A stretch of DNA of 64,000 nucleotides. Origin: Caballeronia grimmiae (GTDB taxonomy: Bacteria > Pseudomonadota > Gammaproteobacteria > Burkholderiales > Burkholderiaceae). The stretch's first letter is position 1; every line of letters begins with the position of its first letter. Below, one piece after another: positions 18,272-26,185 of the stretch. The notes beneath the pieces were generated by a model. The model searched no databases and was not told the origin of the DNA. It saw only the letters and a list, made by a program, of their open reading frames with translations. Location of the stretch: the NCBI RefSeq assembly GCF_000698555.1, contig NZ_JFHE01000024.1:1-64000 (forward strand), written 5' to 3'. Made by a program: the position numbers and the translations under genes.

Positions 18272-18775
18272 CTACAGCGCGGGAAACTTTCCTTCCGAGA
18301 ATAAGGTAACGTCGCCCCGACTTCGGAGCGACATCTTGTCCAACGGAAAAGAGGTGAATAGCGCCTCATGTGCTGCATACGAACTCGAGCCGGTGCGGGA
18401 TCGATATGTTTGCGCCCAAGTAAGCAGTTCGGCAAACGACTGGGGAGTCGCTCCGCCGCGTATGCCGCGTCGGTGAATATTCGCAACGCATTCAGACTCG
18501 TCGAGGGTGATCCAAACCAATGCGGTCGCGCTTGGCAGAATGTTAGACACGATCCAGCCGTAGATTCCTTCGATCACCCACCGTTGATCACGAGCCGCAT
18601 TACGCGCCATCGAGATGACGTCTTCCCGTTCCCGAGCAACACCGTAGCCACTAGGCTCCCAGTTGAACACGTCTAGATCGATCCAGTTGCCCCCTGTAAG
18701 AACTGCGAGTCGCTGCGACATCCAACTCTTCCCCGAACCCGAATTTCCAATTACAACGGTTCTTGTTAGATTCAT
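18272..18775 (-). CDS. P-loop NTPase (adenylate kinase-like, FlaR-type)
   Basis: A 167-residue small P-loop protein. Walker A is VVIGNSGSGKSWMSQRLA (residues 8-25), then NWIDLDVFNWEPSGYGV and RWVIEGIYGWIV, a layout seen in adenylate-kinase-like proteins often annotated as topology-modulation or FlaR proteins. Its function is not established. It stands alone at the edge between the catabolic genes and the mobile backbone. Confidence 0.8.
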   Translation of the reverse strand: MNLTRTVVIGNSGSGKSWMSQRLAVLTGGNWIDLDVFNWEPSGYGVAREREDVISMARNAARDQRWVIEGIYGWIVSNILPSATALVWITLDESECVANIHRRGIRGGATPQSFAELLTWAQTYRSRTGSSSYAAHEALFTSFPLDKMSLRSRGDVTLFSEGKFPAL

Positions 18776-19148
18776 GAGCCGTGGCCTTAGCGTTCGTCGG
18801 CCTCAGATTGTCGACGATTGGCCGGGGCCTGTCGACCGTCTCCCATTGGCCGGGGAAAACCTATCGCGAACGGTCCCCCGGACTGCGATGAACCTTTTTT
18901 TCGGCCCTTTACCCGAGAATTGATGACCGTTCGGCCACGCCCCGGGGTGTTTGCGCCATTGCGAGTGCGAGTGTTCGTTTCGCCGCATCATTTGGCCCTT
19001 AATGCCAATAGGCTCCGTTCGCGGTTAGGCGTCCCCCCGGTTATGCGCCGATCGTCTTGGGCGCCGGCGTTGTGCCGGCGCACTTTTTCACCCATGGCAT
19101 CATGCGAACAGGCGCCGCCTCGAGCGCCCGTCACGCCACGAAAATGCA
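18776..19148. other. Intergenic boundary region with inverted repeats
   Basis: No convincing gene. ATTGGCCGGGG occurs twice (near 18818 and 18844). CGAACGGTC (18867-18875) and GACCGTTCG (18925-18933) form a 9-bp inverted repeat 49 bp apart, with a related CCGTTCGCG near 19016. A hairpin GCGCCGGC/GCCGGCGC near 19061-19082 is followed by ACTTTTTC and may act as a terminator. The stretch marks the change from metabolic genes to mobile-element genes, but no attachment site can be proved. Confidence 0.45.
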
Positions 19149-19343
19149 ATGAGTAATTCGCCGACACCCAGCAGCCGATCCATCGCCTTCACCATCCCAA
19201 CGCATTTAGCCGAAGCACTCCAAGAGACCGTTCACGACTTTCTCGCAAAAGCGGCGGGCGGGACGACCCCCGCGCAGCGAGCGGCCGAGATACGCGCTCA
19301 GGACCGCGACGCGAGCCTGGACTCGCTCGCCTATCTCCCTTGA
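19149..19343 (+). CDS. Small hypothetical protein
   Basis: A 64-residue protein with a Ser/Pro-rich start, then an amphipathic segment (FTIPTHLAEALQETVHDFLAKA) and an acidic-basic tail. I do not recognise a family. Its stop is 1 bp before the GTG of the next gene, so the two are almost certainly cotranscribed and translationally coupled. That coupling is the main support for it being real. Confidence 0.6.
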   Translation: MSNSPTPSSRSIAFTIPTHLAEALQETVHDFLAKAAGGTTPAQRAAEIRAQDRDASLDSLAYLP

Positions 19344-19344
19344 C

Positions 19345-19848
19345 GTGGCCGAGGGCAGCTCTGGACAGGCGCGGGTCGCTGCTCAGTTCCTCGCAGGCCT
19401 CTACAACGGCGACGACTTCCCATTCAGCCTCACGGACTTTCGACGGCTCGACGAGGATTTGTTGGAGCACTGCATGCAGGTGCTGCGGCTGGACGGTCGG
19501 CACGCGACGGAAGTGCATCGCTACTTTTCCAATGGGGAAGCCCGCTGGCTGGCGATGATCAGACGATGGGGGCTGGCTGACGAACCGGCGCACACGCCGC
19601 TGCCGGACGATGACGTCGTGCATTCCTGCCAGTACGAAAACAAGCTCGATGCGCCGGGTTATCGCGACGTCACTTTGGTCGTAAAGGTGGCAGTCGGCGT
19701 CGACGAGATTCGCTCGATCAGCCTCGCGCTGTCTGCGGCCGATTCGGAGCGGCTAGCGGCGGATCTCGTCTCGGTTCACCGACTTGCGTGGACGCGCGGA
19801 AAGCCGCTCGATGCAGACGAAAACGAGCCGCGACCCGCCTGGCTTTGA
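19345..19848 (+). CDS. Hypothetical plasmid/ICE protein (DUF7673-like N-terminal part)
   Basis: A 167-residue protein starting at GTG 19345. The region GQARVAAQFLAGLYNGDDF, then FSLTDFRRLDEDLLEHCMQVL resembles the DUF7673 family of small mobile-element proteins (ARxVAxFLLxWxNxxxxGGFDLTDLWxVD pattern). The C-terminal half (CQYENKLDAPGYRDVTLVVK) is unfamiliar. It lies just upstream of the first promoter-leader module and parB. The family assignment is by memory of the pattern and is moderate. Confidence 0.6.
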   Translation: MAEGSSGQARVAAQFLAGLYNGDDFPFSLTDFRRLDEDLLEHCMQVLRLDGRHATEVHRYFSNGEARWLAMIRRWGLADEPAHTPLPDDDVVHSCQYENKLDAPGYRDVTLVVKVAVGVDEIRSISLALSAADSERLAADLVSVHRLAWTRGKPLDADENEPRPAWL

Positions 19849-19864
19849 AAGACAGCATGAATTC

Positions 19865-19960
19865 GTGAGCTTTTGCACGGCGTGCTCGCAATCTAAACCG
19901 CTATCTTTACTCCATCACCCGCGTCATAGACGCATCGACCCCGCGCTGACTCCCGTCAGC
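19865..19960 (+). promoter_or_regulatory. Recurrent promoter-leader module, copy 1 (PRTRC operon)
   Basis: Upstream box GTGAGCTTTT at 19865; -10-like TATCTT at 19902; CCCGCG at 19918; hairpin GCGTC(ATA)GACGC at 19921-19933; then ATCGACC; second hairpin GCTGAC(TCCC)GTCAGC at 19945-19960. No -35 hexamer is visible at the normal distance, which suggests activator-dependent transcription. It drives parB and the PRTRC genes. Confidence 0.65.
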
Positions 19961-19973
19961 TCATGTTGTTCAA

Positions 19974-20026
19974 CCCTTTGGGAACCACTCCCAAAGGGGG
20001 CAGGTTCCCCTCTCAGGAGCCCTGCC
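19974..20026 (+). promoter_or_regulatory. Start-codon hairpin leader of parB
   Basis: Stem CCCTTTGGG (19974-19982) with CCCAAAGGG (19990-19998). Loop-side GGGAACC (19980-19986) can pair with GGTTCCC (20003-20009). GGCAGG (19999-20004) pairs with CCTGCC (20021-20026), directly before the ATG, enclosing the AGGAG site. Confidence 0.65.
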
Positions 20027-21703
20027 ATGCAACAGCAACCTACTCTCGCCCTCAAGCAAATCCAGGTCAGCGTCAATCCCCGCAAGTACTTTGATGCGGC
20101 GGAGATGGAAGAGTTGACCGCGTCCGTTCGCGAAAAAGGCGTCATTCAGCCTGTCATCGTGCGCACGCTCGCCGACGGTGGCTTCAGCCTCGTCGCTGGC
20201 GGCCGCAGATACAAGGCGGCGCTCGCGGCGCACGGCGAGGACTATGAGATCCCCGTCGTCGTTCGCGACATCGATGAGGTCGAAGCGAGGCAGCTCGCCA
20301 TCATCGAGAACATCCAGCGAGCCGATATGTCGCCCGCCGAAGAAGCCATTGCGGCAGCCGAGCAAGTCGGTCTGTGCAAGGGCGATCGCGACGAAGTCGC
20401 GCGCATCTTCGGTTGGTCGCGTGCGACGCTGGATAAGCGACTCGCGCTGATGAACTGCAGCACGCCTGTGCTCGATGCGCTCAGCACGCGCCAGATCCTC
20501 CTCGGTCACGCCGAGTTGCTTGCTGCGCTCCCCAAAGAGACGCAGGACAAGCTGCTGCCGGTGATCATCAAGGAGGGGAAGGCCGTGGCGGAGGTCAAGA
20601 AAACCATCGAACAGGTCGCCTGTTCGTTGGCGGCCGCGATCTTCGACAAGGCCGACTGCGCCGGATGCCCGCACAACTCGTCCACACAGGGCGAGATGTT
20701 CGGAGAGTCCATCGGTACGGGAAACTGTACGAACCGCAACTGTTACAACGAGAAGACCGAAAAGATGCTCGAAGCGACGGCCACTGGCCTGCGCGACGAA
20801 TATCCGGTCGTGCGCATCGTGCGTGCTGGCGACAACCACACGCGCGTGCAACTCGCCGTCGACGGCCCGAAGGGCGTTGGCGAGGAGCAGGCGAAGGCAT
20901 GTCACGCGTGCCAGAACTACGGCGCGGCGGTGAGCGGTTTGCCCGACTCGATCGGCAAGGTCTATCGCGGCCAGTGCTTCGACACCGTCTGCAACATGAA
21001 GAAGGTGGCGGCGCAACTGCAAGCGGTCAAAGCCGCGACGCAGCCGAAGCCCGAAGTAGCCAAGGCGGGCGCGAAAGCGTCACCTGCAGCAGCGAAGGGC
21101 GCGGGCGGTTCGTCCGCACCGTCGACGACGAGCAACCCGCCGGCGACGGTGGTGGCTGAATCGGACAGGATCAAATCGTATCGCGTGGCGTTGTGGCGAA
21201 CAGCCCTGCGCCGCGAAGTAGGAGCCGATCCCGCGCTCGCTCAGCGATACCTCGTTGCGATCGCACTGTCCGACCAGATGCGCTGCGTCGATCAGAAGAC
21301 GCTGTCCGGCATCTGGGAAAAGCTCACGCAAGAGCAGATCCCGGCTGGCGACGTCTCGAAAGCGGCTGCGGCTTCCACCGCTGCCGACGACGCACAAATC
21401 GCCCATGCCGTTACGGGCGTGACGGTTGCCGCGATTCAAGGCCTCGACGTCCAGCACCTCACGCGTCTTTGCAAGCACCATCACCTCGATCTCGCGAAGC
21501 ACTGGAAACTCTGCAAAGAGTTTCTGGAACTGATCACGAAGTCGGAAATGATGGTGGTCGCTGACGAGCTGGGCATTCGTGCCGCGCTCGGCGACAACTT
21601 CAAGAAGGTCTTCGGCAAGTCCAAGTCCGAAGTCATCGACGCGCTTCTGGCGGTCGAAGGCTTCGACTACACGGGCAAGATCCCGAAGGTGCTCAAGTTC
21701 TAA
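20027..21703 (+). CDS. PRTRC system ParB family protein
   Basis: A 558-residue ParB-like protein. The N-terminal ParB/Srx domain shows NPRKYFDAAEMEELTASVRE, KGVIQPVIVRT and the box GGRRYKAAL, then ENIQRADMSPAEEA. A central HTH follows (VARIFGWSRATLDKRLALMN near residue 125). The middle has a cysteine-rich stretch (CAGCPHNSST .. CTNRNCYNEKTE) typical of PRTRC ParB proteins and absent from chromosomal ParB. An Ala/Pro-rich linker near residue 350 leads to a C-terminal domain. It probably binds centromere-like sites in plasmid maintenance. Start ATG 20027 is chosen over the long upstream extension because AGGAG and the leader precede it. It heads the PRTRC genes. Confidence 0.9.
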   Translation: MQQQPTLALKQIQVSVNPRKYFDAAEMEELTASVREKGVIQPVIVRTLADGGFSLVAGGRRYKAALAAHGEDYEIPVVVRDIDEVEARQLAIIENIQRADMSPAEEAIAAAEQVGLCKGDRDEVARIFGWSRATLDKRLALMNCSTPVLDALSTRQILLGHAELLAALPKETQDKLLPVIIKEGKAVAEVKKTIEQVACSLAAAIFDKADCAGCPHNSSTQGEMFGESIGTGNCTNRNCYNEKTEKMLEATATGLRDEYPVVRIVRAGDNHTRVQLAVDGPKGVGEEQAKACHACQNYGAAVSGLPDSIGKVYRGQCFDTVCNMKKVAAQLQAVKAATQPKPEVAKAGAKASPAAAKGAGGSSAPSTTSNPPATVVAESDRIKSYRVALWRTALRREVGADPALAQRYLVAIALSDQMRCVDQKTLSGIWEKLTQEQIPAGDVSKAAAASTAADDAQIAHAVTGVTVAAIQGLDVQHLTRLCKHHHLDLAKHWKLCKEFLELITKSEMMVVADELGIRAALGDNFKKVFGKSKSEVIDALLAVEGFDYTGKIPKVLKF

Positions 21704-21747
21704 TCGCGCGGCTCGCCCGTGCATCGACCGTAGTTCCCATCCTCTAT

Positions 21748-21780
21748 AGACCGCCCATCCTTTGGATGGCGGTCTTTTTT
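21748..21780 (+). terminator. Terminator/attenuator between PRTRC parB and E genes
   Basis: Stem AGACCGCCCATCC / GGATGGCGGTCT with TTT loop, followed by TTTTTT. A strong Rho-independent structure inside the gene cluster. Confidence 0.85.
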
Positions 21781-21799
21781 CGTTCCCAGGAGTTTTCCC

Positions 21800-22288
21800 A
21801 TGTTTGTAGCTATTGAACCGCTTCTGCGTCACTGCACGAAGCTCACGCTGTCCTTGCAGATGAAGGGCGACGAGATGGTTGTCTGTGTCATGCCGCAAGG
21901 CACGGCAAAAGACGCCGCCATGCTTCAGCCGCTCGCGCTCACCGCGACGGCGGCAGAGCTGGAAGCGGGCTTCATCGACGCGCTCGCGGCCTATACCGGC
22001 GCGCACGCGTCACTCGCCGAGCAAGTTGCTGCGACCACCGCCATCCTCGAAGCCGCCAAGACGACGCAAGTCTCCAAGGCGACCAAGACGCTGGCCAAGG
22101 GCAGCAGCAAGCCGGCATTGCCGGCGCCGGGCAGATCGAGCACCGATGCGGACAACGATGACGACGACGCGAGCGACAGCGCTGAAGGGCAGAGCATCGC
22201 CCCGAATGCATCGTCGGCATCTGCTTCATCGGACGCATCGGCGGAACCGGCTCACACCGGAACCAACCTCGCATCGCTTTTCGACTAA
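21800..22288 (+). CDS. PRTRC system protein E
   Basis: A 162-residue protein matching PRTRC protein E. It starts MFVAIEPLLRHCTKLTLSLQ, a conserved opening, followed by GDEMVVCVMPQG and LALTATAAELEAGFIDAL. The C-terminal half is low complexity, with runs of Ser, Ala and Asp (residues 95-155). Its molecular role is unknown; it is conserved with the other PRTRC proteins. AGGAG lies 8 bases before the ATG. The preceding terminator may reduce read-through from parB. Confidence 0.85.
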   Translation: MFVAIEPLLRHCTKLTLSLQMKGDEMVVCVMPQGTAKDAAMLQPLALTATAAELEAGFIDALAAYTGAHASLAEQVAATTAILEAAKTTQVSKATKTLAKGSSKPALPAPGRSSTDADNDDDDASDSAEGQSIAPNASSASASSDASAEPAHTGTNLASLFD

Positions 22289-22297
22289 GGGGCAGAC

Positions 22298-22534
22298 ATG
22301 GCTATCCGAGTTGCGAAGCTCACGCGCGAGTTCGTCTACAACGGCGTGACGTTCCCCGATCCCGGGCCGACCTTCTCGCCGGACGATGTCCGCGATCTCT
22401 ACTCCGCGCAGTACCCGGAGCTGACGACCGCGGCGATCGACGGACCCACGACGGAGGGCGATGTCATGCGCTTCACGTTCGTGCGTGCGGCTGGTGCTAA
22501 GGGTGCAGTCATACCCCGCGGCGACCATGCGTAA
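22298..22534 (+). CDS. PRTRC system protein C
   Basis: A 78-residue protein recognised as PRTRC protein C: VAKLTREFVYNGVTFPDPGP, FSPDDVRDLYSAQYPELTTA, then GDVMRFTFVRAAGAKG. The phrase YNGVTFPDP and the motif SPxxVRDLYSxxYPEL are highly characteristic, and the fold is probably ubiquitin-like (inference from the ThiF partner in the same cluster and the beta-rich pattern). It follows protein E by 9 bp. Confidence 0.9.
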   Translation: MAIRVAKLTREFVYNGVTFPDPGPTFSPDDVRDLYSAQYPELTTAAIDGPTTEGDVMRFTFVRAAGAKGAVIPRGDHA

Positions 22535-22588
22535 GCGCGACCTCCTCAAAGCCTTGTCCAATCCGGACTTGGCTCTTTCTCATCAGCA

Positions 22589-22613
22589 ACCGCCCGGAAG
22601 GGCGGTTTTTTTT
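22589..22613 (+). terminator. Terminator between PRTRC C and F genes
   Basis: ACCGCCC (22589-22595), GGAA loop, GGGCGGT (22600-22606), then a run of eight T in total. Confidence 0.88.
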
Positions 22614-22633
22614 CATGACAAGGAGATCGAGCA

Positions 22634-23773
22634 ATGCTCTTCGATCCTCGCCCGTCTGGTGCAGAAGTCGCTGTCTCGGGAGAGCCTTGGCAACCGCGAC
22701 GCGCTTCCGTTGCCCGACGTCGAGCTACCCATGATTTTCTAAGCCTCCCGGCCATTGGCTCGGACGTCAAAACGCGCGCAGTGATGCGTTGGAACGCCGA
22801 AAAGGATGTCGCCGGTCTCATCTCCGCCCAGTTCAACTCGGGCGTGCTGCGACCGCGCGATGTACCGGAGTTCAAAGGCGCGGGTGACGCGCTTGCCCAC
22901 GGGTTTTTTGCGTGGGCCAAGCGTCATACGCCGCGTCTGGACTGCCTCGGCTTTGACTTCGTGTTGTGCGACGTCCAGGCGGTGCAAGACGTCGTCCAGT
23001 ACCAGGAGGACTGCAGCGACTTCAATCCGACCTCGCCCGTTTATCTCGGCATCGAGATCACACAGGAGAACATCTTCGAGATCGGCAGACGTGCCGCCGA
23101 GCTTCGCAATGTTCATCCGCGGTTGGTGTCGACGGCGATGGTGCTCATCAATCGTGCAGCCGGACGCACGATGTGGGTTCGGACGCCGGACGAGTTCCTT
23201 GGGGAATTCGCTTCCTGGTTCTGGGATGGCGACTCGAACGCAACCGATGAGGAAGCGCGCGAGATGCTGACGGACCGATTCGGCGAGGACGAGGCGGAGA
23301 TGGACTACTACCTCCCTTCCGTTGTACGTCCTCAGCTTTGTCCCGACGACATGGACGTCTACCGGTGGCACGCGAAAACCCGGCGCTATCTGCCTCAACG
23401 GGCACTTGGCGTTGCAGCGCTTAGACGGCTTCAGCGGTTCACCGCCGGTCGCACGCGTCGCATCTGTGCGGAGCTGGAGAAGCTGTCGCTGATGTTGCAG
23501 CGGGTCGGCAATCGCGACCTCTTCGGCTGTGAATATCGGCCGCGCTGCGCTTATGCGTCGGCCACCCTCACCGTGGAAAACGATACCCGCGTGGGTGAAG
23601 TACTCGATTCGCACTACGAGTACCTCGCCAGCGCCGGCGACGGCACCACCTACCTCGGCTTTACGCCGCTTGCCTCTACGCCTGACGCCATCCGCAAGCA
23701 GTACGCGGACTGGTCGCAGGGCTTATCCATTCTTGGCCAACTGGACCGCGTCATCGCGTGTCTCGCGGCATAA
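22634..23773 (+). CDS. PRTRC system protein F
   Basis: A 379-residue protein matching PRTRC protein F by position and by content (FLSLPAIGSDVKTRAVMRWN near the start). It is soluble, without obvious catalytic motifs; a segment with SPVYLGIEITQENIFEIGRR, then LVSTAMVLINRAAGRTMWVRTP lies near residue 130. Function unknown. AAGGAGA lies upstream of ATG 22634. It is separated from C by a terminator and followed by B after 13 bp, so F-B-A-ThiF may be a second transcription segment. Confidence 0.82.
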   Translation: MLFDPRPSGAEVAVSGEPWQPRRASVARRRATHDFLSLPAIGSDVKTRAVMRWNAEKDVAGLISAQFNSGVLRPRDVPEFKGAGDALAHGFFAWAKRHTPRLDCLGFDFVLCDVQAVQDVVQYQEDCSDFNPTSPVYLGIEITQENIFEIGRRAAELRNVHPRLVSTAMVLINRAAGRTMWVRTPDEFLGEFASWFWDGDSNATDEEAREMLTDRFGEDEAEMDYYLPSVVRPQLCPDDMDVYRWHAKTRRYLPQRALGVAALRRLQRFTAGRTRRICAELEKLSLMLQRVGNRDLFGCEYRPRCAYASATLTVENDTRVGEVLDSHYEYLASAGDGTTYLGFTPLASTPDAIRKQYADWSQGLSILGQLDRVIACLAA

Positions 23774-23786
23774 CTAGGAGCTTTAT

Positions 23787-24515
23787 ATGAAAGGGCTTGA
23801 TATCGGCTCGGACCGCGTCGACGAGCTGGCGGCGATCAGTGCCATCTTGCTATACGGCCGTCAGGACCGCAGCGCTGTCTACGGCACCGTTCATCCGGTG
23901 ACGCAGGGCAAGAGCGGCCGGGCAACGATTGGAGCCGGAAGGCCGATCGACCGCATGGCGCTTGTTGATTGCCTGCGTGAGTTGGCTCAGAACGCGGCAC
24001 CGAAGGCGGAATTTTTGCCTGAGACGGTGCTCGCGGTGTCGCAAGACGCGGTGATGTGGTGGTGCAGACCGGCGATGCGAAGAGTCTTCTTCGACTGTCA
24101 GGAGATCGGGCGGCGCAGTGCTGTCGTCCCGCATCCGGGGTTGGTGTTCCGTGCAGCTTCCAGCGGGTTCTCCGTGTTCGCGCTGCAGGAAGACAGCCGG
24201 CCAACGCCTGCATCGAAGCTGCACGAACCGCCTTACTTTAACACCTGGGACTGGGGGCGAATCTGCATCGGCTCGGCTCACGTGCCTAAGCGCATTGATA
24301 TCGAGTCGATCAGCGGATGGGAGGGCGGATTCTTCGAATCGGCCTTCACGCACCCGAACCACGGCAACAAACGTGTTTCGCATCCGAATGGCGAGTTCGC
24401 TTTCTGGAAGGAAATGCTCGACGGCAAGTACGGCGAGCAATTCCCGAAAGATGCGCTCGTCCCCATGGACCTTACCCTCGCTGAGCTGATCGCCGGCAAA
24501 CAAGGAGTTCGATGA
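23787..24515 (+). CDS. PRTRC system protein B
   Basis: A 242-residue protein recognised as PRTRC protein B, which is related to the E2/UEV-type partner domains seen next to ThiF proteins in bacterial ubiquitin-like clusters. Characteristic text is LPETVLAVSQDAVMWWCRPA, then RRVFFDCQEIGRRSAVVPHP, LVFRAASSGFSVFALQEDSR and YFNTWDWGRICIGSAHVP. AGGAG precedes the ATG, and the stop overlaps the start of protein A (ATGATGA), so they are coupled. Confidence 0.88.
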   Translation: MKGLDIGSDRVDELAAISAILLYGRQDRSAVYGTVHPVTQGKSGRATIGAGRPIDRMALVDCLRELAQNAAPKAEFLPETVLAVSQDAVMWWCRPAMRRVFFDCQEIGRRSAVVPHPGLVFRAASSGFSVFALQEDSRPTPASKLHEPPYFNTWDWGRICIGSAHVPKRIDIESISGWEGGFFESAFTHPNHGNKRVSHPNGEFAFWKEMLDGKYGEQFPKDALVPMDLTLAELIAGKQGVR

Positions 24516-25171
24516 TGAATGCTGGTGCTTTGAATCCTGCCGATGCCGCGCTTCAGCGCTCCTTCCCTACTGTGATGGTGCCCCGGCGTGAGCCGGTCGC
24601 GCCAATGCAGGCGGCAGGCGAGCGACTGCTCATCGGCGAGAACGGTGTTTTTCTTGAAATCGATCTGCCGTGGCTTTCGGTCGTTCGCCGCATTGCGCAC
24701 TACACGGTCCCGACTGCGATCCCCTACGGGAACGTGGCCGAATCGACTGAGTTGCGTTGTGGCCCCGTGCCGGCCGAGTTGATCGGCGGATTCATCGCGA
24801 TGGCGCGCGCCGCGCATCCGCTGGAGACCGGTGCCTGGATCGTCTGGAACGTCGAAACGAAGCAGTTTCGCCTCGCGCCTGTGAAGGTGCTGTCACAGGG
24901 GACCGGGTCGCTGAGGTACGAGCGGCCGGATCTTCTGCAGAGGGAACTGGGAGTGATCGACTGCCATTCCCATGGCGCGCATCCCGCGTACTTCTCGCCG
25001 ACAGACAACGAGGATGACCGGCACGAGACGAAGTTCGCCTTCGTCGTCGGGAATTGCGCGTCGTGGGTGCCGAGTATGGCGATGCGCCTGTGCGCCAAAG
25101 GCATCTTCGAGAACGTCGAGCGCGTGCCGAGCAGTTGGTACGCGGCGGCTCGTCATCAGGAGGTTGCATGA
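24512..25171 (+). CDS. PRTRC system protein A (JAB/MPN-like)
   Basis: A 219-residue protein recognised as PRTRC protein A. The C-terminal half holds a JAB1/MPN-type site: VIDCHSHGAHPAYFSPTDNE with HSHG..P..FS..D at about residues 152-166, the HxHx7SxxD pattern of JAMM deubiquitinase-like metalloproteases. With ThiF and B it forms a ubiquitin-like conjugation and deconjugation set (family knowledge plus inference). It overlaps B at its start and the ThiF gene at its end by 4 bp. Confidence 0.88.
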   Translation: MMNAGALNPADAALQRSFPTVMVPRREPVAPMQAAGERLLIGENGVFLEIDLPWLSVVRRIAHYTVPTAIPYGNVAESTELRCGPVPAELIGGFIAMARAAHPLETGAWIVWNVETKQFRLAPVKVLSQGTGSLRYERPDLLQRELGVIDCHSHGAHPAYFSPTDNEDDRHETKFAFVVGNCASWVPSMAMRLCAKGIFENVERVPSSWYAAARHQEVA

Positions 25172-26001
25172 CCGGGATCATCCGACATCAACTTCGTTCG
25201 CGGATGCTCGAGCGGAGCTGGAATGTGGTCGTAGTGGGCGCGGGCGGCACCGGAAGTGCGGTGCTCCCGAGCCTGGCGCGGCTGCACCACGCGATGCTGG
25301 AACTGGGGCACCCGGGCGGCATCGACTGCACCGTGTTCGATGACGACACCGTCAGCCCGACGAACGTCGGCCGTCAGGGCTTCTATCCGAACGACGTGGG
25401 CGAGTACAAAGCCTCGCTCATCGTCAATCGGCTAAACGCACTGATGGGCACGAATTGGCGGGCGGAAACCCGGCGATTCGGTCTGGGCGAGCCGCTCTAC
25501 AACGTCGATCTCGTGATCGGCTGCGTGGATACGCGGGCCGCTCGGGCCGCGATTGTTGGCGCCGCCCAGTACACCGGGGCGTACTACCTCGACTGCGGCA
25601 ACGACACGGATCGCGGCCAAGTTGTCATCGGTCAGGTCTGTGGCAAGAGCTACGCGCTGAAGCATTCTGAACGGCTGCCGCATGTGGGCGAGTTGTTTCC
25701 GGAACTGATCGACGCAAAGCTCGATGCAAAAGACGAGACCCCGTCCTGTTCGATGGCCGAGGCGCTGCGCAAGCAGTCGCTGGTCATCAATCAGGCGATC
25801 GCCGTCCAAGCATTCAACATGCTCTGGACCATGTTTCGAACCGGCGCGGTGCCGTTCTCGGGCGTGTTTGTGAACCTCGCAACGGGGCGCACAAATCCGA
25901 TTCCGTTGGATCCGGCCGCGTGGGCGCGCTTTGGGTACGAAGTCCCGAAGCCGCCCGTGAAGAAAGCGAAGAAGAGCCGCAAGGCCGAGCTCGCTGCGTA
26001 A
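25168..26001 (+). CDS. PRTRC system ThiF family protein (E1-like)
   Basis: A 277-residue E1/ThiF-fold protein. The nucleotide motif is VVVVGAGGTGSAVLPSLARL (residues 18-37), then DCTVFDDDTVSPTNVGRQGF, the classic ThiF DxxxxxNxxRQ segment, and LVIGCVDTRAARAAI. It would adenylate the C-terminus of a ubiquitin-like partner or a related acceptor. AGGAGG precedes the ATG, and the gene overlaps protein A by 4 bp. The C-terminus is Lys-rich (KKAKKSRKAE). It ends the PRTRC cluster; a strong terminator follows. Confidence 0.92.
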   Translation: MTGIIRHQLRSRMLERSWNVVVVGAGGTGSAVLPSLARLHHAMLELGHPGGIDCTVFDDDTVSPTNVGRQGFYPNDVGEYKASLIVNRLNALMGTNWRAETRRFGLGEPLYNVDLVIGCVDTRAARAAIVGAAQYTGAYYLDCGNDTDRGQVVIGQVCGKSYALKHSERLPHVGELFPELIDAKLDAKDETPSCSMAEALRKQSLVINQAIAVQAFNMLWTMFRTGAVPFSGVFVNLATGRTNPIPLDPAAWARFGYEVPKPPVKKAKKSRKAELAA

Positions 26002-26020
26002 GTAGTCGCTGTTCCATCAC

Positions 26021-26055
26021 TGCCGACCTCCGCAAGGGGTCGGCATTTTCTTTTT
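26021..26055 (+). terminator. Terminator after PRTRC cluster
   Basis: TGCCGACC (26021-26028) pairs with GGTCGGCA (26038-26045), followed by TTTTCTTTTTC. Confidence 0.9.
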
Positions 26056-26105
26056 CTCGTGCTCAACGGGCACGACAACCCCAACACGAGTAACAGCATT
26101 AGCCG

Positions 26106-26185
26106 CTCCCTCGTGGAGCGGTCCTCTTTCACCTCAGCGGGTACGCAGCCCGTTGGGGCTGCTCCGCGTACCAATGGAGCAAAAC
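26106..26185 (+). promoter_or_regulatory. Start-codon hairpin leader of gene 26186
   Basis: CAGCGGG (26135-26141) pairs with CCCGTTG (26149-26155, one G-U pair). GGTACGC (26140-26146) can pair with GCGTACC (26166-26172). GCTCC (26161-26165) pairs with GGAGC (26176-26180), which is the Shine-Dalgarno site. A further stem CCGCTCC/GGAGCGG lies at 26103-26121. Confidence 0.65.
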
